Assembly (NCBI RefSeq): GCF_002355275.1
Contig: NZ_CP023449.1
Location: 4,008,001 to 4,072,000, forward strand
Source of the DNA: Rhizorhabdus dicambivorans
Lineage (GTDB): Bacteria > Pseudomonadota > Alphaproteobacteria > Sphingomonadales > Sphingomonadaceae
Direction of reading: 5' to 3'
DNA: 64,000 nt
The position numbers and the translations under genes are program-made. A model generated the notes under the pieces. It made no database searches, was not told where the DNA came from, and saw only the letters and a program-made list of their open reading frames with translations. Below, one piece after another: positions 57,807 to 64,000 of the stretch (positions within the stretch are counted from its first letter, which is position 1; each line of letters opens with the position of its first letter).

Positions 57807-58132
57807 CAGAGATCGACATCGCCGTCGATCGGCGCATCGAGATCGACCTTAACGCCCTCGGTCAGCGCCGCGATACGCTTGGCGAGCGCGGGTGACAGCC
57901 CGGTCAGCGCCTCGGGCCGGCGTTTGATGTCCTCGGCCAGAAACGTCAGAAAGCTATCGATCGCCGGATCGTCATGCTCGGCATCGGCGCGATGCACCGA
58001 CACCCCATGCTCATCGACGCGAAAGGCGATTTTGCCGCCGTAATCGACGCCGAGTGCCTGGCGGACCGACTTCGGAATGGTGGTCTGACCCTTGGCGGTG
58101 ATGGTGCTGATTTCTTCGAGCAACGCGGGCAT
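57806..58132 (-). CDS. prlF: PrlF (SohA) family antitoxin
   Basis: 108 residues. The AbrB-like swapped-hairpin DNA-binding domain is at the start: ISTITAKGQTTIPKSVRQALGV then GKIAFRVDEHGVSVHRA. The C-terminal part (DSFLTFLAEDIKRRPEAL) binds YhaV. It neutralises the toxin and represses its own promoter. GAAGGAGA precedes the ATG at 58132, and a strong sigma70 promoter is 23-51 bases upstream. Confidence 0.92.
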   Translation of the reverse strand: MPALLEEISTITAKGQTTIPKSVRQALGVDYGGKIAFRVDEHGVSVHRADAEHDDPAIDSFLTFLAEDIKRRPEALTGLSPALAKRIAALTEGVKVDLDAPIDGDVDL

Positions 58133-58154
58133 GGCTAATCTCCTTCACCCGCAG

Positions 58155-58183
58155 AATGTAAGGAAATCGCATTACTTTGTCAA
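58155..58183 (-). promoter_or_regulatory. Sigma70 promoter of prlF-yhaV
   Basis: On the minus strand TTGACA (58183-58178), a 17-base spacer and TACATT (58160-58155), 23 bases before the prlF start. The inner AATG...CATT dyad around 58156-58173 is a likely PrlF autorepression site. Confidence 0.8.
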
Positions 58184-58198
58184 GGTGGGGCCTTTCGC

Positions 58199-58225
58199 TG
58201 GCATCACACCATTCTTGGCATCACA
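58199..58225 (+). repeat. Direct repeat upstream of qatA
   Basis: TGGCATCACA occurs at 58199-58208 and 58216-58225, 17 bases apart, in the 260-base gap between prlF and qatA. Possible operator for the qat operon; no clear sigma70 promoter found for qatA. Confidence 0.35.
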
Positions 58226-58392
58226 TCCCGGTGAATCAGTCCGATAGAAGAAGAATCTGCCCGGGTTCTCCTCGTTGGACTTGCCCAAGGTCCGGTACAA
58301 CATATGGCGAAACCTATTTTCTTCCGGCAGTGTTGCGTGCGGGGCTTCACTATTACAACCGCTGCGAGTCGCGGGGCGGAAACGGGGGCGGG

Positions 58393-60351
58393 ATGATTCT
58401 CACTGACAATGAGACAAAGGTCGATCTCCTCAACAACGAGGCGATCGCCAAGACCATCATCGAGCTGCTGCGCGAAAAGCCTGAACGCGCCGTAACGATC
58501 GGGGTTCATGGTGATTGGGGTGCGGGAAAGTCCAGCATCCTGGAGATGATCGAGAACGGCCTCAGTTCTGATGAGGACGTGCTCTGCATCAAGTTCAACG
58601 GCTGGCGCTTCCAAGGATTCGAAGACGCCAAGATCGCGCTGATCGAGGGCATCGTCACCGGGCTTGTCGAAAAACGTCCATTGCTCACCCAGGCCGGCGT
58701 GGCCGTGAAAGACATCTTTCGGCGAATCGATTGGCTCAAGATCGCGCGGCATGGGGGCGGTCTCGCTTTCACCGCGTTCACCGGCATCCCCACAGCCGAT
58801 CAGATCGGCGCGGTTGTCGGCACCTTAAAGGGCATCTTCTCCGATCCCTCGAAACTCGCCACGCAGGAGAATTATGACAAGGCCATCGACGGTGTGCAGG
58901 GGCTCCTGAAACCGGGAGAGTCGAAGAATGTCCCCGAAGAGATCGAGGCGTTTCGGAAAGCCTTTGACGACCTGCTCAAGCAGGCGGGCGTCAAGCAACT
59001 GATCGTCCTCATCGACGATCTCGACCGCTGCCTGCCGGACACGGCGATTGAAACCCTCGAAGCCGTCCGCCTGTTCGTATTCACCGCCCGCACCGCGTTC
59101 ATCGTCGCGGCCGACGAGGCGATGATCGAATATTCTGTGCGCAAGCATTTCCCCGAGCTGCCGGACACGACTGGCCCCCGCGACTATGCGCGCAACTATC
59201 TCGAAAAGCTGATCCAGATACCGTTTCGGATTCCGGCTTTGGGCGAGACCGAAACCCGCATTTACGTCACCCTGTTGCTCATCGGCGCCGAGCTTGGCGA
59301 GGACGATCCCGCTTACTCGGCGCTCATCATCGTCGCGCGTGAATTGCTCAAACGCCCTTGGCAAACGGCCGGGCTCGACGCGCAGACGGTTAAGACCGCC
59401 TTGGGCGACAAAGCCGGTCTGATCCAGAATGCGCTCACCTTGAGCGATCAGATCGGTCCGATCCTGGCTAGCGGCACTCAGGGCAATCCGCGGCAGATCA
59501 AGCGCTTCCTGAACACCTTGCTGCTCCGCCATCAAACTGCGCTCGCTCGCGGCTTTGGAGAAGAGGTGAAGCTGCCCGTCCTTGCGAAACTTATGCTAGC
59601 CGAACGGTTCCTCTCCAGATTGTTCGACCAGATCGCCAGCGCCGCCGCCCGCGATCCGGACGGCCGTTGCGTAGATTTGGTAGCGCTCGAAGCCGCCGCG
59701 TCGGAGGAGAAGCCAGCCGCCAAGACAAAGCGGACCGGGCCGAAGATCAGTTCAGTGGATGACGCCAAGCCGACCGCCGTGCCGGATTCCAAGGACAGTG
59801 CCATCCTGACGGAATGGAAAGCGGCCGACGCGATACGGGCCTGGGCGCGGCTGTCACCGGCCTTGGCCGAAGTCGATCTGCGCCCCTATCTGTTCGTGAC
59901 CAAGGATCGGAAGGACTACTTCGGCGCGGCCTCTGTCCTCGGGCGTCTGGCGGCGGTGGTCGAAAAGCTGCTTGGCCCGAAACTTGCGGTCCAGGCGTTC
60001 GAAGGTGAACTCAAGCAGCTCGTTCCGGCCGAGGCCGCGCAGGTCTTCGAGGAACTGCGCGGTCGCGTCATGGGCGGAGACGCTTTCGATACGGCGCCTC
60101 CCGGCATCGACGGGCTCGCCGTGCTGGTTCGCGCGCACCCGACACTGCAAGCCAATCTTCTCGACCTGCTCGAAGCCTTGCCGGCCGACCGGTGCGGGCC
60201 GTGGCCCGCATCCGGCTGGGAGGGCATCATCAAGGATTCCGACGCCGTAGCTCGATTCGAAAAGCTCCTCCAAGGGTGGTCGACGTCCCAGTCGTCGTTC
60301 CTGAAGACGACAGCGAGCGCCGCGCTGCGCACGCGGAAAGGTGGGCGCTGA
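58393..60351 (+). CDS. qatA: QatA, KAP-family P-loop ATPase
   Basis: 652 residues from MILTDNETKVDLLNNEAIAK; GGGGGCGGG precedes the ATG at 58393, and an open frame 216 bases further up is not expected to be protein. Walker A is GVHGDWGAGKSS (about 37-48) and Walker B VLIDDLDRCLPD (about 204-215); DEAMIEYSVRKHFPEL and GNPRQIKRFLNTLLLRHQ follow, as in KAP NTPases. It has no obvious KAP transmembrane insertion. In QatABCD defence it is the ATPase needed for phage protection; its mechanism is not fully known. The stop overlaps the qatB start by one base. Confidence 0.92.
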   Translation: MILTDNETKVDLLNNEAIAKTIIELLREKPERAVTIGVHGDWGAGKSSILEMIENGLSSDEDVLCIKFNGWRFQGFEDAKIALIEGIVTGLVEKRPLLTQAGVAVKDIFRRIDWLKIARHGGGLAFTAFTGIPTADQIGAVVGTLKGIFSDPSKLATQENYDKAIDGVQGLLKPGESKNVPEEIEAFRKAFDDLLKQAGVKQLIVLIDDLDRCLPDTAIETLEAVRLFVFTARTAFIVAADEAMIEYSVRKHFPELPDTTGPRDYARNYLEKLIQIPFRIPALGETETRIYVTLLLIGAELGEDDPAYSALIIVARELLKRPWQTAGLDAQTVKTALGDKAGLIQNALTLSDQIGPILASGTQGNPRQIKRFLNTLLLRHQTALARGFGEEVKLPVLAKLMLAERFLSRLFDQIASAAARDPDGRCVDLVALEAAASEEKPAAKTKRTGPKISSVDDAKPTAVPDSKDSAILTEWKAADAIRAWARLSPALAEVDLRPYLFVTKDRKDYFGAASVLGRLAAVVEKLLGPKLAVQAFEGELKQLVPAEAAQVFEELRGRVMGGDAFDTAPPGIDGLAVLVRAHPTLQANLLDLLEALPADRCGPWPASGWEGIIKDSDAVARFEKLLQGWSTSQSSFLKTTASAALRTRKGGR

Positions 60352-61235
60352 TGGGCACGTCGAACGCCTATGGGGGTGCCGGCGGCGGCACACCCCTCAT
60401 TCCGAGTTGGCTACAGGGTGACGGTGACGGCGGGGCCGGCACGGGGGCAGGCGATGGCGACGGGGCACAACCCCTGTCATCTGATGGATCGCCTCCTGCA
60501 GTTCCGTCCGCGCCGGCGCCTCGGCCAACCGCGCCGGCAGGAGCATCGGATCGCTTCACGTCGGCCCGAAACAATTTCACGCGCTTCGTAAGCTCGGGCG
60601 GCAGCGACCGCAGGAGTCTCGGCCGCGCTGTCTCGCAATATGTGTCCAAATCGGCGGGCGGTTCGCGCCAGGCCGCGCAGCGCATGGGCTCATCGCGGGG
60701 CTCGGGCGCCGGGCTCGTCCGTTTCCTCAACGACGCCAGCGCCAATGGCGTTCGCGAAGCGCTGCGAACGCTCAACCTCGAAAGCCTCGCCGGGCGGCCG
60801 ATCGAGGAGGTGTTCGCGGGACTCGCCGATTACATCTGCCCCGAGGGCGGGTCGATCGACGAGGGCATCGCGCGAGACGCTTTTGTCGAGACGATCGCCG
60901 ATCTCGCCGGTGCGGGCATCGCCGACATCGACGCGCTGACGCCCGGCCAAATCCAGACCGTCTTCGAACTATACGCGACCCACGCGATCGAGGCGCGCAT
61001 CTGCAACGACATCGGCACCAAGGTCGTCACCTTGCCGGCCGACCCACGCGCGGCCGAGAGGGTTCAAGCGCAACTGCGTGATTTCATCCAGCGCGGAGTC
61101 AGCGACGCCATCAACGCCGCGGGCGTCAACATCCAGTCGCTGACCCCTGATGCGGTGATGGGCTTCGTGACCAACGTCTATCAATCCGCTTTCGACGTGT
61201 TGCAGACGATGGGCGATGGGGAGGCAGCAAAATGA
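60351..61235 (+). CDS. qatB: QatB
   Basis: 294 residues from MGTSNAYGGAGGGTPLIPSW. The first 80 residues are Gly/Ser/Pro-rich and probably disordered, the opening GTS..GGAGGGTPL.PSW being the part I recognise from QatB proteins. Then come SDRFTSARNNFTRFVSSGG, SLGRAVSQYVSKSAGGSRQA and a mostly helical C-terminal half. The ATG overlaps the qatA stop (TGATG) and its own stop overlaps qatC (ATGA), so translational coupling is tight. No enzymatic motif is seen. Required for defence in the known systems; molecular role unknown. Confidence 0.88.
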   Translation: MGTSNAYGGAGGGTPLIPSWLQGDGDGGAGTGAGDGDGAQPLSSDGSPPAVPSAPAPRPTAPAGASDRFTSARNNFTRFVSSGGSDRRSLGRAVSQYVSKSAGGSRQAAQRMGSSRGSGAGLVRFLNDASANGVREALRTLNLESLAGRPIEEVFAGLADYICPEGGSIDEGIARDAFVETIADLAGAGIADIDALTPGQIQTVFELYATHAIEARICNDIGTKVVTLPADPRAAERVQAQLRDFIQRGVSDAINAAGVNIQSLTPDAVMGFVTNVYQSAFDVLQTMGDGEAAK

Positions 61236-62581
61236 GGCGTCACGTCATCATCGGTCGTTTCGGCGAGGACGATAAGACCCGCGTCCCCAAGGCGCGCGAC
61301 GAGGTTGCATCGACCTTGCAGTTGGTGGCGGGCAAGCGTCTCGATCACGGGATCGGTCGCGCATTGGCCGACCTCAAGGCGCTGCACCTGACCCCCAGCG
61401 AAATCGGCGCGGACATGCTCGTGGTCGCGGCGCATGTTCACGCAGCGGATACCCGCATCTCCCGTTCGACGCAATCACAGGATTCCTGGACGCGCGAGAT
61501 TCGGCTGGTCGTTCCCGTAAGCGATCCGGTGCGATGGACAGCTGCCGCGCCCATTCTGGTCCGCGCCTTGAACTTCCTGACCGGCGACAGGTGGGATGTC
61601 GGATTCCGCAAACGGGCCAAGGGCTATGCGAAGCTGGTTCCCGCCGCGGCACCCACCCTTATTCCCGTCCCGTTCGATGGTGTGAGTCTGTTCTCCGGCG
61701 GCCTGGATAGTCTGATCGGCGCGATCGACAGCTTGAATGCGGGCGAGACGCCGCTCCTAGTCAGCCATGCGGGCGAAGGGCTGGTGAGCAAGTCGCAGGA
61801 GCACTGCTTCGAAGGGTTGAAAGCCGCTTACAAATCATCCGCATTCGATCGACTGCGGGTGTGGATGAGCTTCGATAGCGGGCTGGTAGAGGATGTCGGA
61901 TCGGAGGACACCACGCGCGGCCGCTCGTTCCTATTCTTCTCACTGGGCGTCGCCGCCGGGACCGCGCTCGACCGCGACTTCGTGCTCAAGGTTCCGGAAA
62001 ACGGCTTAATCGCGCTCAACGTGCCGCTTGATCGGCTTCGGCTCGGCGCGCTCAGCACTCGGACGACGCATCCTTTCTACATGGCCCGGTGGAACGATTT
62101 GCTCAGTGCGCTCGGCGTCGAAGGGAAGGTCGAGAATCACTATTGGGACAAGACCAAGGGGGAGATGGTCGCCCAATGCGCCAATCCGGCCCTGTTAAAG
62201 CAGCTCGCCCCGCTGTCGCTATCATGTTCGTCACCAACGAAGGGGCGCTGGACCAAGAAGCCGCAGGGGCACTGTGGATACTGCCTGCCATGTCTCATTC
62301 GGCGGGCTTCTCTGCGAGGCAAGGATTCGACAGTTTATGGTGTTCCCGACCTGAAGGCCGACACATTGGACACCAGGCAGGCCGAAGGTCAGCAGGTCCG
62401 ATCCTTCCAGATCGCAATCGCGCGGCTATCAAAGCGCCCGGAACTCGCAAAGGCCCTCATCCACAAGCCGGGGCCGCTCTATGATGATCCATCACGCCAC
62501 GATGACCTGGCCGATGTCTATCGCCGGGGATTGAAGGAGGTTGGGCGCTTGCTGACTGGCGTTCGCGCCGCACCGTCGTAA
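61232..62581 (+). CDS. qatC: QatC, QueC-like nucleotide-modifying enzyme
   Basis: 449 residues, longer than housekeeping QueC (about 230). The PP-loop SLFSGGLDSLIGA (about 151-163) binds ATP. A zinc site is visible in SLSCSS then GHCGYCLPCLIRR (near 346-358), as in QueC. The extra N-terminal 140 residues (VVAAHVHAADTRISRSTQSQDSWTREI) distinguish defence QatC. QueC makes preQ0 from carboxy-deazaguanine; QatC is thought to modify DNA, RNA or a protein with a related chemistry, and other 7-deazapurine or amide targets are possible. Overlaps qatB. Confidence 0.92.
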   Translation: MRRHVIIGRFGEDDKTRVPKARDEVASTLQLVAGKRLDHGIGRALADLKALHLTPSEIGADMLVVAAHVHAADTRISRSTQSQDSWTREIRLVVPVSDPVRWTAAAPILVRALNFLTGDRWDVGFRKRAKGYAKLVPAAAPTLIPVPFDGVSLFSGGLDSLIGAIDSLNAGETPLLVSHAGEGLVSKSQEHCFEGLKAAYKSSAFDRLRVWMSFDSGLVEDVGSEDTTRGRSFLFFSLGVAAGTALDRDFVLKVPENGLIALNVPLDRLRLGALSTRTTHPFYMARWNDLLSALGVEGKVENHYWDKTKGEMVAQCANPALLKQLAPLSLSCSSPTKGRWTKKPQGHCGYCLPCLIRRASLRGKDSTVYGVPDLKADTLDTRQAEGQQVRSFQIAIARLSKRPELAKALIHKPGPLYDDPSRHDDLADVYRRGLKEVGRLLTGVRAAPS

Positions 62582-62589
62582 GAGGCCCC

Positions 62590-63342
62590 ATGCGATCGGG
62601 TCTCGTCGATTTTCATTGCCACCTCGATCTCTACCCCGACCACGCGGCCGCGGTGGAGCGTTGCGAGCGCGATGGCGTGTTCACCCTCACCGTGACCACT
62701 ACGCCAAAGGCTTGGCCGCGGAACCATGAACTGGCGTCGGCCACCCGTCACGTCCGAGCGGCTCTCGGCCTGCATCCTCAACTGGTCGCCGAACGTGCTC
62801 ATGAGATCGGGCTATGGGAGGAATTGCTGCCGCGCACTCGCTATGTGGGCGAGGTCGGGCTGGACGCCGGCCCGCGGTTCTACAGGTCGTTTGAGACGCA
62901 AAAGGAGATTTTCGCTCGCGTGCTGACGCTGTGCGCGGCGGCGGGGAACAAGATCGTCACGACGCATAGCGTCCGCGCGACCAAGGCCGTCCTCGATATG
63001 ATTGAGCAATACATGCCGCCCCCGCGTGGGCGCGTGGTGCTTCATTGGTTCACTGGTACAGCAGCGGAGGCCAAAAGAGCTCTCGATCTCGGCTGCTATT
63101 TTTCGGTGAACGCGGAGATGCTCACCAATGAAAAACGCGCGGCGGTAACCAAGGCGCTCCCGTTGGATCGCGTTCTGACTGAAACGGATGGACCGTTCAC
63201 TCAGACCGACGCCCGTCCGACCACGCCGAGCGATGTCTGGATCGCTGTGGAAGGCTTGGCGCGTCTGCACGGAATTCCGCCGGCCGATATATCCGCCACG
63301 ATCATGCGGAATCTGAAAAGTTTGCTTGTAGAACAAGCATAG
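62590..63342 (+). CDS. qatD: QatD, TatD-family nuclease
   Basis: 250 residues. Metal ligands of TatD-like hydrolases are in place: VDFHCHLD (H9, H11), YVGEVGLD (Glu near 88), VTTHSVRA (His near 125), LHWFTG (His near 151) and TETDGPFTQT (Asp near 199). TatD proteins are metal-dependent DNases. It is the fourth gene of the operon, eight bases behind qatC, and completes the QatABCD set. Convergent with the membrane-anchored gene at 63395. Confidence 0.92.
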   Translation: MRSGLVDFHCHLDLYPDHAAAVERCERDGVFTLTVTTTPKAWPRNHELASATRHVRAALGLHPQLVAERAHEIGLWEELLPRTRYVGEVGLDAGPRFYRSFETQKEIFARVLTLCAAAGNKIVTTHSVRATKAVLDMIEQYMPPPRGRVVLHWFTGTAAEAKRALDLGCYFSVNAEMLTNEKRAAVTKALPLDRVLTETDGPFTQTDARPTTPSDVWIAVEGLARLHGIPPADISATIMRNLKSLLVEQA

Positions 63343-63394
63343 ACGCCACCCATAGGACCGAGGCTCTATCTCCGCTGCCTGGGCACAGGTCGCC

Positions 63395-63940
63395 TCAGGT
63401 TTCGTTATCCTGCTCGCGCCGCAATTCTCTAATTCGCTCGATAACGGGGGAGCTGATCGTGGGGCGATTGATGTCCCGGAACAGCCGATTGACCTTGATG
63501 ACACCTGAGTCCTCAAGGATCATCCGGCGTGTTTCTCTCCAATCCCGTCGGAATTGCGCGAGCCGCGCTTGCCGCTCGCTTTCTATCAGGTCGCGCAGGT
63601 CTTCCACGCCCATGAAAAGCGCGGTGCAATGGGCGCCCAGTTCCTCGTCTATATAGAGGACGCTGCGCGTTGTGTGTTCCGCGATCGGCATGATGGCTGC
63701 GGAGATCAGCTCGTGCCGCTCGGCCGCCGACAGTTCCGGATTGTCGATCACTTCGTTCGCGATCCGATGGCTCTCGAATAGGATATTTATAAGGGTGTCG
63801 TAGGCTTCGAGACGCTTGGCGAAGATCGCCGCTGCGAATTGTTCTGCTCTCTGCCGTCGCCTCAATAATTCTCCCAAGACGATGCCCAGAGGAACCCCCA
63901 CGAGACCGATCAGGGCTCCGGTTAGTTGTGACCAGTCCAT
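63395..63940 (-). CDS. Membrane-anchored coiled protein of unknown function
   Basis: 181 residues from MDWSQLTGALIGLVGVPLGI; CTGGAGGGG precedes the ATG at 63940. One N-terminal membrane helix (ALIGLVGVPLGIVLGELL, about 8-25) is followed by a charged helical cytoplasmic part with EQFAAAIFAKRLEAYDTLINILF and DLRDLIESERQARLAQFRRDWRETRR. The single-helix anchor plus helical rod is shared with several small unnamed proteins found near defence genes; I cannot name a family. It faces qatD. It may be an accessory to the Qat system, a separate defence gene or ordinary cargo. A run of six bases after the gene holds no clear terminator. Confidence 0.72.
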   Translation of the reverse strand: MDWSQLTGALIGLVGVPLGIVLGELLRRRQRAEQFAAAIFAKRLEAYDTLINILFESHRIANEVIDNPELSAAERHELISAAIMPIAEHTTRSVLYIDEELGAHCTALFMGVEDLRDLIESERQARLAQFRRDWRETRRMILEDSGVIKVNRLFRDINRPTISSPVIERIRELRREQDNET

Positions 63941-64000
63941 TGCCCCTCCAGAATGACAACACTGCCGCAGATGCGATCTAATTCCGCCAGCCACGCGCCC

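Larger units (their letters stand above)
55283..64000. mobile_element. Integrative element, left part
   Basis: Begins in the tRNA-Arg gene and runs beyond the window. Contents seen: serine recombinase, small unknown gene, PrlF-YhaV toxin-antitoxin pair, QatABCD defence genes and a membrane-anchored protein. No phage structural or conjugation genes are in the visible 8.7 kb. Confidence 0.7.

Noticed and set aside
56977-57837. Alternative frame through the YhaV gene and the 82-residue gene
   Set aside because: Different frame from YhaV, which has clear family motifs and the coupled PrlF start. The alternative reads as a GC-rich shadow.
61232-62581. Housekeeping QueC
   Set aside because: Too long (449 residues) and locked in an operon with a KAP ATPase, QatB and a TatD protein; no queD/queE neighbours.
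55283-64000. Prophage
   Set aside because: No capsid, tail, terminase or lysis genes in the visible part; only recombinase, toxin-antitoxin and defence cargo.
1-64000. CRISPR array
   Set aside because: No series of direct repeats with regular spacers was seen on reading; no cas-type proteins.

Overview
The window reads as a chromosomal segment of a high-GC alphaproteobacterium, most likely a sphingomonad. The reasons are GC-rich codon use, TonB-dependent receptors that start directly with the short '(D/E)I(V/L)VTA(Q/R)RR' plug entry, Spinster-type MFS transporters, and a large, densely packed catabolic island of the kind common in Sphingomonadales. The assignment is by pattern recognition; no marker gene fixes the genus.

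Positions 1 to about 49 kb are a catabolic island for one or more hydrophobic carboxylic or alicyclic compounds. It holds five SDR dehydrogenases, four acyl-CoA dehydrogenases, one true thiolase, two thiolase-superfamily proteins each paired with a DUF35 partner, a MaoC-type hydratase (cut by the left edge), two CaiB/BaiF CoA-transferases, an acyl-CoA synthetase, two P450s, a luciferase-like monooxygenase, a GMC oxidoreductase, a flavoprotein dehydrogenase, an iron-type alcohol dehydrogenase, an amidohydrolase and two paralogous TIM-barrel proteins. Uptake is served by three TonB receptors and two MFS carriers. Regulators are one TetR (with two visible operators), three paralogous LuxR-type proteins without a luxI, and one GntR/FadR. 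A ten-base motif close to WWGGMYAGGT recurs in at least ten of the intergenic regions and may tie the island together. One operon (43199 down to 38517) looks like a split version of the ACAD10/ACAD11 kinase-dehydrogenase used for 4-hydroxy acids.

From 49 to 55 kb lie an SSADH-family aldehyde dehydrogenase, a class III omega-aminotransferase, an oligopeptidase B-like S9 peptidase and a small lipoprotein. They look like ordinary amino-acid and peptide metabolism.

At 55.25 kb a tRNA-Arg(ACG) gene marks the left end of an integrative element that runs past the right edge. A large serine recombinase reads into the 3' half of the tRNA and stops in its anticodon loop. Behind it come a small unknown gene, a PrlF-YhaV toxin-antitoxin pair with a clear sigma70 promoter, and a complete four-gene QatABCD anti-phage system (KAP ATPase, QatB, QueC-like QatC, TatD-like QatD) with overlapping starts and stops. 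A membrane-anchored protein of unknown function faces qatD. The Qat system is a known defence type; its cargo setting and the membrane-protein neighbour are the parts least described.
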